A DNA stretch of 64,000 nucleotides from Arachnia propionica (GCF_003932785.1 NZ_RQYT01000001.1:62001-126000); one strand, 5' to 3'. Positions 17,836 to 27,289 are shown, numbered from the stretch's first letter. The notes: a model not told the origin generated them from the sequence alone. A program made the numbers and translations.

Positions 17836-20800
17836 ATGGGTGATTACAGCTTGGATGATTTGAATGCCGGGAAGGACGTGGTGTGGGATTTCGAGGTGAG
17901 TCAGGATTTGGCATCGAAGCTCGATGCCGCCGCCACCGCCGTCGAGAACCAGATCGCCCCTCGCAACGCCCGCAAGAACACCCATGGCACCCACTTCCAG
18001 GGCTATTACTCCGAGTTGTGGGCCCACAACATCGAGACGGCCAACCGGGATGCGACGCTGCTGGCCTCGCGGTTACGTGATGTCGCCCAGGGGGTGCGGG
18101 ACCTGGAGGCCGACGCCAAGGCGGAGCAGGAGCGGATCAACGCGGCCCGGGAGTGGAAGCGGCAGCGGGATGCCCGATCGGATGTGGAGAAGTTCTTCGA
18201 GACGGTTGACGTCCTCCACCTGTTCCATGGGGAAGCCCGGCCGCCGAGGATTGAGCCGATCCCTCAGATGAACAAGACCTACCCGTCGCCCTCGCAGGGG
18301 GAGCGGAAACCGTTCGTGGGGAACAAGAACACCGGGCTCAGTTCGGCCCTGCCGGATGATCTGCGCAGTTTCACCAAGGAGGAGCGGGCCGCCACGGACA
18401 CCATCCGTGACACTCCGGCGACATTGCAGGGGCTGGTCGAGTCATTCCGGGCGTCGTGCCAGTGGGGGCAGCTGTCGTGTGAGCCGGTTCTGACGGGGTT
18501 CAGCACCTACATCACCTCGAACGACACCGACTGCACCCGCACCGACATCGTCGCCGCGAATTTCGAGGCCGCTGGGGGCAGTGGGGTCGTGTCGACGGTG
18601 TCGAATGACGCCATCGCCCAGAGTCTCGCCGCACATGGGATCTCCGAGCAGCGTCCTGAATTGACGATCCCGGATGTGCAGGCGATCGGGAATCCTCCCA
18701 CATCGGGTTATGCAAATGATCCGGTCAACACCGCCACCGGTAACTTCGTCGAGAACGAAGAGGATCTGCGTTTCGAGGGGGCGACCTCACTGTTGGGCTG
18801 GGCCCGGTCGTACTCGTCGCTGAGCCCGAAGGTCGGCGGGCACGGCCCCGGCTGGGCCTCCTTCGACGGGTGCGGGTTGCGTGTGGCCGACGACGGTGCC
18901 ACATGGACCATGCTGGATGGCCGCGAGGTGTTCTTCCCGCGGCTGGGCGACGGTTTCGACCGCGCCGAGCACGAGAACTACTGGCTGTCGGCCAACGACC
19001 AGGGCTACACCGTCGCCAACAACACCGGCGCCCAGTGGTGTTTCTCCGGAGCCGGACGCCCCACCTCGTTCACCCTCACCGACGGCGCCGCCGTCGAGTT
19101 CTCCTACGACGGCGACCGCTTGGGTCGGATCCGCCACATCCGTGGCCACGAGCTGCGGGTGCACTGGGAGGCGGACCGGATCGTCAAGGTCGAGGCCGAC
19201 GACGGGCGTCAGGTCACCTACCGCTACGAGGATGGACGCCTGGTGGAGGCGACCGGCCCGCTCGGGTCGCGTCGCTATGAGTGGGGTGACAACGGCCTCA
19301 TTGGTGCCGTGATCGACGCCGACGGGGTGGTCGAGGTCCGTAACACCTACGACGACAAGGGCAGGGTGGTCTCCCAGATCTCACCGTTCGGCCGGGTCAC
19401 GCGGTTTGCGTATCTGCCGGGCAGGGTGACGGTGGTCTCCGATACCGACGGGACCAGGTCGAACACGTGGTTGGCGGATGCCCGGGGTCGTCTGGTCGGG
19501 ATCACGGATTCGGATGGGAACCGCTCCAGCATGGCGTATGACCAGTGGGGCAATCAGGTGCTCGCGACGGATCCGGAGGGCCGGGTGACGGCTCGGGCCT
19601 TTGATGAGCGGGGCCGGCTGACCACCGAACAATCACCCACGGGCGCAAGAACTGATTTGGTGTACGACGAGTTGGATCGGTTGACCGAGATCATCTCTGT
19701 CGAGGATGACGTCGAGGTCACCCGGACCAGCATGTCCTACAGGGGCGAGCAGCAGCAGCCGTGCGAGATCATCGACGGTGAGGGCGGCCACACCCGGATG
19801 GTGTGGGACGCCGGTCTGCTGCTGGAGGTGACCGACCCCACCGGTGTGACCATGCAGTTCGGCTACGACTCCCGCGGCGACCTGATCTCCTCCACCGATG
19901 CCGACGGCAACACCACCCGGATCGTGCGGGATGCCTCGGGTCGGGCATTGGAGATGATCAAGCCCTCAGGGGCCACCACCCGGTTCATCCACAACGAGGC
20001 CGGACTGCTCATCGCCCGGGTCGACCCCGATGGAGCCCGCTGGAGCTATGAGTACAGCACCGGGGGCCGGTTGACCGCCCTGGTGAATCCGTTGGGTGCC
20101 CGCACCACGATGGAATACGGCACGCATGGTGAACTGAGCGCCACGATCGACCCGTTGGGGCGTCGTGTCACCCAGGAGTTCGACGACCTCGGCAACGTCA
20201 GCCGGGTCCAGCTGCCGGACGGAGCCACGTGGGAGTTCTGCCACGACGCGATGTCGAGGCTGCGGCAGACGATTGATCCCACCGGTGGAGTCTGGCAGCG
20301 CCACTACGACCAGTTCGGCCGGCTGAACGAAACCGTCGACCCGACGGGGGTGCGGGCGTTCCAACGCCACAACATGAGCGCGGGTGAGATCACCGTCGGT
20401 GATGCCCATTCCTCGAGCACCGTCAAGCTGGACAAGTGGGGGCGCGAGGTGGCCACCGTGCTGCCGGACGGCTCCGAGGTGGTGACGCGGTACGACCGCA
20501 GCGGCCGCCCGGTCGAGTACGTGGATGCGGCCGGTGGCAGTACCCTCATCGAACGTGACCCGGCTGGCCGGCCGGTGAGGATCCGCCGCCCCTCGGGAGC
20601 GTCACTACGCTACGACTACGACCGATGCGGCCGCGTCGCAGGGATTCGCAACGAGTTGGGATTCCGCACCGAATTGGACTACGACGTCGATTCGCAGCTG
20701 GTGGCGGAGCTGTGGCCCACGGGGGAGAAGGGCTGGAGCCGCTACGACGAGTGTGGCCGCCTCACGGCCCGGTTCTCCCCCGGCGCGGGCTCCTTCCGGT

Positions 20801-23271
20801 GGGTCTACGACCTGGCCGGACGGGTCGTCGAGACGAAGGACCCGAAGAACGGGCTGCGGCAGTTCCGCTACGACGAGGCCGATCAGCTGGTCGCCGCCGT
20901 CGCCGGGAACGGCGGGGTGACCCGCTACGACCATGACGCCAATGGTCGCGCCGTCACCGTCACCGACGCGCTGGGTGGTGTGACCCGTCACACCTTCGAC
21001 GCGATGAACCGCTGCACCAGCACCACCGATCCGCTGGGGGCCACCAACCAGTGGACCTACGACCGGGCCGGGCGATTGATCAACAGCGTCGACGCCGATG
21101 GTCACATCGTCGAAACGGCTTACGACGAGGCGGGTCTGGAAACCAGCACCACCGTTGACGGAGCACTTTTCTCCCGCATTTCCCGCGACCCGGCGACACG
21201 TCGCCGCACCGTCGAGGACTTCTCCGACCCGGCACGTCCCGTCACACACAGCATGGTCTTCGACCCGCGTGGCCTGCTGGTCCAGCATGATCGAGGCAAC
21301 CACAGCACCCGGTGGAGCTACGACGCCGACGGGTTCACCACCCAGATCGTCGCCCCCAACGGTGCGGTCACGGCCTACCGACGCGACTCCGCCGGGGACG
21401 TGGTGGCGGTGGAGCATCCCGGATTGGCCACTGCGGTTCTGGACCGCGACGAGGTGGGCCGGGTGACCAGGGCCGCCGCCGGTGACCTGATCCACGAGTG
21501 GGGCTACAGCGGCGGATTCATCACCAGCCACAGCGCCACCGGTGGCGGCCGTCACGGCACAGCCACCATGGAGTACAACGACGACGGACAGCTCACCTCG
21601 GTGACCATCGACGGCACCCGGACCCGGTACCGCTACGACGACGCCGCCCAGATGGTCGAGGCCACCACCCCCACCGGGGTCAACACCTGGACCTACGACC
21701 TCGCCGGTCGACTGGTCACCGAACAGGTCGACGGCATCACGTGGGAACGCACCTACAACGCTGCAGGACAGCTGCTCAAGGCCGCCAGCGGCGAGGCAAC
21801 CATCACCTACACCTACGACCACTCAGGGCGCCGCACCACCCAGAAGCACAGCGACGGCAGCCGCCGCGACTTCGAATGGACGGGGCTGTGGCGGCTCGCC
21901 ACCATCACCGACCACCACGGCGACCAGGTTCACCGCACCACCACCGTCGTCGACGCACTCGGCCAACTTGCCCGCGTCGACAACGAGCAGCTCTTCTTCG
22001 ACCACGTTGACGGCGGACCGCTACAGGTCGGCGACGACGCCATCATCACCGCCGGACCACTGACAGCCCACCAGTCAACAGGCTGGCTGCAGCCGTCGTG
22101 GCGCCCCGACCGAGACACCCAACCGCACAACCCCTACCTCCCCCCGATCGCCCAGGCGACCTTGGGTGCGGGGATCGACCTGGGACCACGCGGCGAAATC
22201 CACATCGCAGGAATGGAATGGCTCGGCGCCCGCATCCTCGACCCCAACAGCCGTAGCTTCCTCTCCCCCGACCCCCTCCCACCGATCACCGGAGCCGCCT
22301 GGGCCGGCAACCCCTACAGCTACGCCGGCAACAACCCCGTCAACCTCCACGACCCCTCTGGTCTCCAACCCCTCACCACAGAACAACTCGACGCCTACCG
22401 CAAAGCCAACTCCCCCAAATGGGGCACCGCGCTGGCCATCGTCGCAGGCGTCGGATTGGCGGTTGTCGGCGGCCCGGCAGGCATCGGGGCCGCGATCGCA
22501 ATCGGCGCGGCGCTGGGAGCAGGAGGCAACCTCATCGACCAGGCCTGCACCGGTTACCCCATCGACTGGAAACAGGTCGGGCTCAGTGGAGTCTTTGGCG
22601 GCCTCGGCGGCGGGATCGGCGCAGCGGCCGGTGGACTCATCGGCCCCGCCGCCAGCAACGCCCTGTCCCGATTCGGCAACTCACCGATCGCACAACGACT
22701 CATCCAAGGCGCCGCAGGCGCCACAGCAGGCGGGGCATCCGGCTTCATCACCGGAGGAGTCGCAAGCGCCGTCACTGGAGGCAGCTTCTGGGACGGCGCC
22801 TGGCGAGGCCTCCGCGACGGAGCCGTCAGCGGCTTCGCTGGCGGCGCGATGGCTCGCCCGGCCAGTCCCACTCCTCAACCTCCCACTGAATTCCGTGGTG
22901 CGACAGCACAGATACGCACCACCACAACTGCTACCCGCAACAGCCGGGATATAGGGCTAGACCCCCGCCCCCCAGCGCCCCTTCCCCTACCTCGCGACAT
23001 CAGCAGGAGTTCCACACAGAACGCGTGGGCCCAAGCACGGGTTGCGGACCTTCAAGCACGAGGCGCTACAGACGTTCGCGTCGACCAACATCAAGTGAAC
23101 GTAAATGCTGAGCGCGTCGGCCAGAACCGTCCAGACCTTCAGTACACTTGGCATGGGCGAAGATACTACGAAGAAGTCGACACGAACGTATCGACCAGAG
23201 GGCCCGGTCACGCCAATCGCATATTGGCAAACGACCCTGATGGCACCGTCTATCTTTGGACCGTAGACTAG
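17836..23271 (+). CDS. Rhs/YD-repeat polymorphic toxin with nuclease-like tip
   Basis: An 1,811-residue secreted-toxin candidate. The first ~135 residues are a helical hairpin without signal peptide, recalling WXG/LXG domains of type VII substrates. From about residue 290 comes a DUF6531-type start (NDPVNTATGNF), then dozens of YD repeats forming the Rhs shell. The core ends at about residue 1505 with the canonical PVNLHDPSGL. The variable end has a Gly/Ala-rich hydrophobic stretch (~1525-1660) and an 82-residue tip (~1730-1811) with RPDLQY (Asp1767) and YYEEVD (Glu1779, Glu1780, Asp1782), a spacing like PD-(D/E)XK nucleases. The tip's base composition is visibly less GC-rich than the shell, as expected for tip exchange. 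I start it at ATG 17836 (CTGGAG upstream). Export route and nuclease activity are inference. Confidence 0.88.
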   Translation: MGDYSLDDLNAGKDVVWDFEVSQDLASKLDAAATAVENQIAPRNARKNTHGTHFQGYYSELWAHNIETANRDATLLASRLRDVAQGVRDLEADAKAEQERINAAREWKRQRDARSDVEKFFETVDVLHLFHGEARPPRIEPIPQMNKTYPSPSQGERKPFVGNKNTGLSSALPDDLRSFTKEERAATDTIRDTPATLQGLVESFRASCQWGQLSCEPVLTGFSTYITSNDTDCTRTDIVAANFEAAGGSGVVSTVSNDAIAQSLAAHGISEQRPELTIPDVQAIGNPPTSGYANDPVNTATGNFVENEEDLRFEGATSLLGWARSYSSLSPKVGGHGPGWASFDGCGLRVADDGATWTMLDGREVFFPRLGDGFDRAEHENYWLSANDQGYTVANNTGAQWCFSGAGRPTSFTLTDGAAVEFSYDGDRLGRIRHIRGHELRVHWEADRIVKVEADDGRQVTYRYEDGRLVEATGPLGSRRYEWGDNGLIGAVIDADGVVEVRNTYDDKGRVVSQISPFGRVTRFAYLPGRVTVVSDTDGTRSNTWLADARGRLVGITDSDGNRSSMAYDQWGNQVLATDPEGRVTARAFDERGRLTTEQSPTGARTDLVYDELDRLTEIISVEDDVEVTRTSMSYRGEQQQPCEIIDGEGGHTRMVWDAGLLLEVTDPTGVTMQFGYDSRGDLISSTDADGNTTRIVRDASGRALEMIKPSGATTRFIHNEAGLLIARVDPDGARWSYEYSTGGRLTALVNPLGARTTMEYGTHGELSATIDPLGRRVTQEFDDLGNVSRVQLPDGATWEFCHDAMSRLRQTIDPTGGVWQRHYDQFGRLNETVDPTGVRAFQRHNMSAGEITVGDAHSSSTVKLDKWGREVATVLPDGSEVVTRYDRSGRPVEYVDAAGGSTLIERDPAGRPVRIRRPSGASLRYDYDRCGRVAGIRNELGFRTELDYDVDSQLVAELWPTGEKGWSRYDECGRLTARFSPGAGSFRWVYDLAGRVVETKDPKNGLRQFRYDEADQLVAAVAGNGGVTRYDHDANGRAVTVTDALGGVTRHTFDAMNRCTSTTDPLGATNQWTYDRAGRLINSVDADGHIVETAYDEAGLETSTTVDGALFSRISRDPATRRRTVEDFSDPARPVTHSMVFDPRGLLVQHDRGNHSTRWSYDADGFTTQIVAPNGAVTAYRRDSAGDVVAVEHPGLATAVLDRDEVGRVTRAAAGDLIHEWGYSGGFITSHSATGGGRHGTATMEYNDDGQLTSVTIDGTRTRYRYDDAAQMVEATTPTGVNTWTYDLAGRLVTEQVDGITWERTYNAAGQLLKAASGEATITYTYDHSGRRTTQKHSDGSRRDFEWTGLWRLATITDHHGDQVHRTTTVVDALGQLARVDNEQLFFDHVDGGPLQVGDDAIITAGPLTAHQSTGWLQPSWRPDRDTQPHNPYLPPIAQATLGAGIDLGPRGEIHIAGMEWLGARILDPNSRSFLSPDPLPPITGAAWAGNPYSYAGNNPVNLHDPSGLQPLTTEQLDAYRKANSPKWGTALAIVAGVGLAVVGGPAGIGAAIAIGAALGAGGNLIDQACTGYPIDWKQVGLSGVFGGLGGGIGAAAGGLIGPAASNALSRFGNSPIAQRLIQGAAGATAGGASGFITGGVASAVTGGSFWDGAWRGLRDGAVSGFAGGAMARPASPTPQPPTEFRGATAQIRTTTTATRNSRDIGLDPRPPAPLPLPRDISRSSTQNAWAQARVADLQARGATDVRVDQHQVNVNAERVGQNRPDLQYTWHGRRYYEEVDTNVSTRGPGHANRILANDPDGTVYLWTVD

Positions 23272-23272
23272 G

Positions 23273-23971
23273 ATGAGAACCTTGACGACCTTACTCGACG
23301 ACAGATACGCCCCACTCACGTACTCGATCGGCTTCCTCCAAGCCACCGCAAAACAGGTGGCGAAGGGCATGACCGCCTTCTTCCGACGAGTCCATTTCGG
23401 CGGGAAAGCCACCCAACTCCAAGGCAGCCTCACCGACAACCTCCTCCACCTCCAACCCTTGACCACCACCGTCAGACCACGAACCCTGCTGACCGGAACC
23501 AAACTCGAAGGCTGGACCGCACTGTTCGACGGACACGCCACCGGCCAAGGCATCGGCCAGCTCACCGCATACATGGCACGAACCATGAAAACCCGCGGCT
23601 ACCTCATCGCCGACATCCCCCCAGCCTCAAACGGCTCCCCCCTCGGCGCTCGACAGTTCCACGTCCTCGGCCCAGAATCCGAACTAGGCCAAGTACGATG
23701 CATAGACCTCGTCGAGAACTACCCAGGAAAGTGGGAGTTCCACCTCCACGGCCCCACCCAACCCTACGAAGACCTCGACACATACACACGACGCCGCAAA
23801 GTTGACCGCTTCACCGAACAGACACTCATCACCTACACCGAAGCCGTCGGCCTCCACCCCTGGGACGAAAACTTCTACACCGCCCCCTACTACCTGATCA
23901 CCAACGGAGAACAACCCCACCACACCTACTCCCTCACCGAGGCCCGCACCAAACTCGGACTCCCCAACTGA
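23273..23971 (+). CDS. Candidate immunity protein for the Rhs tip toxin
   Basis: This 232-residue cytoplasmic protein begins 1 nt after the Rhs stop codon, the classic place for a cognate immunity gene. I do not recognise a named family. It is clearly related to the C-terminal two thirds of the protein at 24227-25153: shared blocks include GWTALFD, the RGY-x(4)-IPP region, FHVLGPE/FFVLGPE, and EAVGLHPWDENFY/EAVGLDPWREDFY. It has no signal peptide or membrane segment. Neutralising the adjacent tip is inferred from position only. Confidence 0.72.
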   Translation: MRTLTTLLDDRYAPLTYSIGFLQATAKQVAKGMTAFFRRVHFGGKATQLQGSLTDNLLHLQPLTTTVRPRTLLTGTKLEGWTALFDGHATGQGIGQLTAYMARTMKTRGYLIADIPPASNGSPLGARQFHVLGPESELGQVRCIDLVENYPGKWEFHLHGPTQPYEDLDTYTRRRKVDRFTEQTLITYTEAVGLHPWDENFYTAPYYLITNGEQPHHTYSLTEARTKLGLPN

Positions 23972-24123
23972 TGACACAACACCCACACCCCCTCCAAGCC
24001 TTGGATGCGGTTCCCGTCCCCCTGATCACTGACGTTAGTGACGAACCTGACGAGATCTATGAAGCTAATTCAGGCGGGCGGCCAAGGTGGCTCTGGTTAG
24101 GAGCTTCATCGATCCCTGAATAA
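23971..24123 (+). CDS. Possible 50-residue ORF after the immunity gene
   Basis: ATG overlaps the preceding stop (TGATG). The frame runs 50 codons, rich in Asp/Glu in its second third and ending in PRWLWLGASSIPE. No family recognised and no separate ribosome site. It may be a small gene or the leftover of a displaced toxin tip. The remainder of the gap up to 24226 holds no recognisable gene. Confidence 0.2.
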   Translation: MTQHPHPLQALDAVPVPLITDVSDEPDEIYEANSGGRPRWLWLGASSIPE

Positions 24124-24226
24124 ACCTCTACGGTCGCCATGAAACAAGATGGCGCTCTGGGAAGCATTCAAAGATGAGCGACTATTTCGTCGACCGTCGC
24201 ACGACTGACAACTATCACGAAATATA

Positions 24227-25153
24227 ATGGAGTTCAAGAATTACACCGAGGCAGCCGAGGCAATACTTGAATTGACCAGGCGAGCCGAAACTGCACTACC
24301 TCCAGGGGCCGCTTCAGAGATCCAAGATCTTGTCCAACATGGCGAGGCGGGGTTGGCTCTCGAGTTCCTGCTCGACGCGCTGTACGACCACGAGGTCACC
24401 CCATCGCCGGAGGACACGTTGAGGATCATCCAACTGGGCCACTTCTTCGAGATCCCCAAACACCGGTTGCTGTTCTGGCCTGATCCCCCGCCCAACCGCG
24501 ACGACCACGGCGGCAACGCGGATCCGCCACGGCTTCTCGGCGGCGAACTCGAGCCCCTCACCCATACCATCGGGTTCCTACGCACGCCCCTCGAGCAGGT
24601 CCTCCACGCCCTCCCCCGCCACCAGCGGGGTTGGTTCAACCGGCGGACCCGCACCATCCCCACCGGGGACCTGCGCGACCTGATCCTCCCATTGGAACCG
24701 CCCCACGCCCTGGGCGCGACCCATGTTCTCGTCACCGCAACCGCCATTCCCGGATGGACAGCCCTGTTCGACAACACTCCTGCGGGAGAGGGAGTCGTCC
24801 CCATCGCCGCCGACCTCGCCCGTCGGCTTCAGATCCGCGGCTACGCGGTCAGATCCATCCCGCCCTGGGCCCAGCAACATGAGACGCGGGGTTCACGACA
24901 CTTCTTCGTCCTCGGCCCCGAAGCGCCCACCGGCATCCTTCGACGGGTGGCGACCGTCGAGTGCCCCGCCGGATCGTGGACCTTCGATCACCATGGTGAG
25001 CCTCAGCCCTTCGAGGACATCGCCCGCTACGACCACCCCCACCAGGACGAGCGTTTCACCAACGACATGCTTCGCGCCTACGCGGAGGCGGTCGGGCTGG
25101 ATCCTTGGCGCGAGGACTTCTACCAACCACCGGCCCACATCATCCCCGCCTGA
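24227..25153 (+). CDS. Two-domain immunity-like protein: MafI-like N-terminus plus paralogue of the Rhs immunity
   Basis: A 308-residue protein. Residues 1-~85 are helical with GEAGLALEFLLDALYDHEV and a following FFEIP, resembling MafI-family immunity proteins. Residues ~105-305 are homologous to the protein at 23273-23971 along its length (LTHTIGFL, GWTALFD, RHFFVLGPE, EAVGLDPWREDFY). So it looks like two immunity modules joined. It lies 255 bp after the first copy in a region of lower GC. The ATG at 24227 sits inside a TATAAT string, so the true promoter is unclear. No toxin gene lies directly before it, making it an orphan immunity candidate. Confidence 0.68.
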   Translation: MEFKNYTEAAEAILELTRRAETALPPGAASEIQDLVQHGEAGLALEFLLDALYDHEVTPSPEDTLRIIQLGHFFEIPKHRLLFWPDPPPNRDDHGGNADPPRLLGGELEPLTHTIGFLRTPLEQVLHALPRHQRGWFNRRTRTIPTGDLRDLILPLEPPHALGATHVLVTATAIPGWTALFDNTPAGEGVVPIAADLARRLQIRGYAVRSIPPWAQQHETRGSRHFFVLGPEAPTGILRRVATVECPAGSWTFDHHGEPQPFEDIARYDHPHQDERFTNDMLRAYAEAVGLDPWREDFYQPPAHIIPA

Positions 25154-25509
25154 CCGGGTATCCTCGATGAGAAGGGGAGCCAATGTTGAGTTCGGACGCC
25201 AGTGGGTTGCTTCATCTGACGATTCATTGGCCTCCATGGGCACAAAGAACCATCCGCAGGAGCGAGCCAGTAGAAACCCACCTCAGCATGCGGCAAAGCC
25301 GCTTGGACTTAAAGATGGAGGAGATAGTGCCGAGGCCCTCGTTGGAGAAGCTCTTGTGAGGCCATAGCAAGGACTCCGGTTCCTCGCTCCACCCTCAACG
25401 GAACCCACTTTGGGTACACCATTGATGCCTAGCACTTTGAGTCAGGAGTTATCACTGTTCCTGAAGCAACTGGAGGCCCCGAACCAAGCGCTCCAAGGAG
25501 GGATTGAAG
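25154..25509. other. Non-coding or decayed spacer in the toxin island
   Basis: This 356-bp stretch has no convincing gene. A 58-codon frame begins at ATG 25183 behind a GGGGAG ribosome-site-like string, but its product is unlike any family I know. The low GC and lack of codon bias suit leftovers of earlier toxin tips. Confidence 0.4.
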
Positions 25510-25905
25510 TTGTCCATCGCTGACTCATTTCTGGCGCACGTGAGATTCTTGAAACAGGACGAGGGGGGACGCAGACGGTCGCCACGCAACCCTGCAGTGA
25601 GCCAGTTGAGCGTGCCGCCAATTCAGACATCCTGCTACTTGGTTGCGCTCGACCCCCAAGAACTCCCTCTCGATGATCCTGACGCCATTCCTCTGGGCAA
25701 AACCGTCCTGGTCAGGGTTGTAGCCTGGGACGCCGTCCACTACCAAGCAGAGTTTGAGCACCTCGGGCCCGAGATCGAGTTCTTCGAAGGCGCCAGACGT
25801 GTGGCTCGCGGGAGAATGATCGATGGGAGGAAACTCGAGCCAACCCCCGAGACAGTGGAGGCTTTCCTGCAGGCATCACTCAAGGAGGGCTTCGGACAGG
25901 AGTGA
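25510..25905 (+). CDS. Stand-alone EF-Tu domain-3-like protein
   Basis: About 131 residues. SFLAHVRFLKQDEGGRR matches the EF-Tu domain-3 opening (F-x-x-x-V-x-x-L...DEGGR), and FFEGARRVARGRMI matches its closing FAIREGGRTVGAGVV strand; the middle is divergent. There is no GTPase domain. An AAGGAGG at 25495-25501 is 8 nt from a TTG at 25510, which I take as start; the TTG at 25504 is too close to it. Position in an immunity-gene array suggests an immunity or decoy role against an EF-Tu-dependent toxin, but this is conjecture. Confidence 0.6.
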   Translation: MSIADSFLAHVRFLKQDEGGRRRSPRNPAVSQLSVPPIQTSCYLVALDPQELPLDDPDAIPLGKTVLVRVVAWDAVHYQAEFEHLGPEIEFFEGARRVARGRMIDGRKLEPTPETVEAFLQASLKEGFGQE

Positions 25906-25992
25906 ACTCACTCTTGCTTCATCAACCTACACAACCGTTGTTGCGGACACCGCCTGAACCCGCCGGGAATGCGAGGAATGCCCTGCGGCGAT

Positions 25993-26511
25993 TCAGGCGA
26001 AGTGCAGGAGGAGGGTGTCCGGCTCGGGGTCACTCAGCAGGCGGGCGCACGTGACGACGTCGACGCGCTCGCCGTCGATCAGGAACTTGCCACGTTCGAG
26101 TCCTTCCTGAACGAAGCCTGCGGCCCGGGCCACCCCACCCGAGGCGGGGTTGTTGGCGCGGTAGCCGAGTTCGAGTCGTTCCAGCCCCCAGTCGGTGAGC
26201 GCCAAGGAGGCGACGGTGGCGGCGGCACGTCCGGTCCATCCCCGGCCGCGACCCTCGGGATGGGTCCAGTAGAAGAACCAGCCGCTGCGGTTGGCGTCGT
26301 CGACGAGGAGTGCCACCACACCGAGCAGCTGATCGGCCTCATCGACGAAGGCGAAGGCACGGTGAGCCTTGCTGAGGCCTTCGATGTAACGCTCCGCACC
26401 CGGCAGGTCGGTGACGTCCCCCTGCCGGGCCATGTCCGCCTCGGCGAAGGCCTCCAGCACCCGGGCCGCATCCGTGGCCCGCAGGGGACGAAGTCGTGGT
26501 TCGGTCATCAT
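25993..26511 (-). CDS. GNAT-family N-acetyltransferase (RimJ/RimL-like)
   Basis: The 172-residue protein has the GNAT acetyl-CoA region GRGRGWTGRAAATVASLALTDWG and the RimJ/RimL-like LERLELGYRANNPASGGVARAAGF, with FVQEGLERGKFLIDGERVD at the end. RimJ/RimL relatives acetylate protein N-termini or small molecules; the substrate is unknown. A GGGGGAGG string (26521-26528) is 9 nt before the ATG at 26511, favouring this start over the ATG at 26520 that touches it. It stands alone between the toxin island and a divergent ABC operon. Confidence 0.85.
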   Translation of the reverse strand: MMTEPRLRPLRATDAARVLEAFAEADMARQGDVTDLPGAERYIEGLSKAHRAFAFVDEADQLLGVVALLVDDANRSGWFFYWTHPEGRGRGWTGRAAATVASLALTDWGLERLELGYRANNPASGGVARAAGFVQEGLERGKFLIDGERVDVVTCARLLSDPEPDTLLLHFA

Positions 26512-26553
26512 GGCCCCCATCCTCCCCCACCGCGTCCCGGATCACCACCGGCG

Positions 26554-26559
26554 TAGAAT
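26554..26559 (+). promoter_or_regulatory. -10 element TAGAAT of the ABC-TetR operon, leaderless
   Basis: TAGAAT ends 7 nt before the ATG at 26567; there is no ribosome site. The TetR regulator encoded third in the operon could bind around here. Confidence 0.55.
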
Positions 26560-26566
26560 TCATCAC

Positions 26567-27289
26567 ATGATGAAAAATCAGTGTGCGGTGGTGGAGACGA
26601 CCGCACTGACGGTGACCCGAGGGCGCGTCACCGTCCTGCACGACCTCGACCTCGCCCTCCAGAGGGGCTCGATCACCGGCCTCATCGGACCCTCCGGCTG
26701 CGGCAAGACCACGCTCATGCGCACCCTCATGGGGGTGCAGCGCATCGCCTCCGGTGATGCCCGCGTCCTCGGACTTCCCGTCGGCCATTGGGAGCTCCGA
26801 CGCCGGGTCGCCTACACCTCGCAAGCGGTGAGCATCTACGGCGACGCCACCGTCCTGGCCAACGTCCGCTACTTCGCCCGGCTCGTCGGGGCGGGACGCG
26901 ACGCGGCCGCCCACGCCATCGAGCGGGTCCGGCTCAGCGGGCACGAGGGGCGCCGCGTCGATCGCCTCTCGGGAGGCCAGGCCAGCCGCGCCTCCCTGGC
27001 CTGCGCCCTGGTCGGCGACCCGGAGGTGCTGATCCTCGACGAACCCACCGTCGGTCTCGACCCCCTCACCCGGGAGGCCCTGTGGACCCTCTTCCGCGAG
27101 CTGGCGGACGCGGGAACGACCCTGCTCGTCTCCAGCCACGTCATGGACGAGGCACGACGCTGCGACGCGGTGCTGTTCATGCGTGACGGCCGCTTCCTCG
27201 CCCACGAGCCGATCGCCCGGTTGCAGGAGCGGACCGGGACCTCCTCACCGGAGGAGGCCTTCCTCGCCCTCATCGAGGAGGCCGCATGA
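26567..27289 (+). CDS. ABC-2 type exporter ATPase
   Basis: A 240-residue ABC ATPase with Walker A GPSGCGKTT (~40-48), signature LSGGQASR and Walker B VLILDEPTVGLDP, followed by SSHVMDEARRCD. The DrrA/CcmA-like pattern and the adjacent ABC-2 permease indicate drug, lipid or antibiotic export. Two ATGs in tandem (26567, 26570) are candidate starts on a leaderless message. First gene of a three-gene operon; the last codes for TetR. Confidence 0.9.
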   Translation: MMKNQCAVVETTALTVTRGRVTVLHDLDLALQRGSITGLIGPSGCGKTTLMRTLMGVQRIASGDARVLGLPVGHWELRRRVAYTSQAVSIYGDATVLANVRYFARLVGAGRDAAAHAIERVRLSGHEGRRVDRLSGGQASRASLACALVGDPEVLILDEPTVGLDPLTREALWTLFRELADAGTTLLVSSHVMDEARRCDAVLFMRDGRFLAHEPIARLQERTGTSSPEEAFLALIEEAA

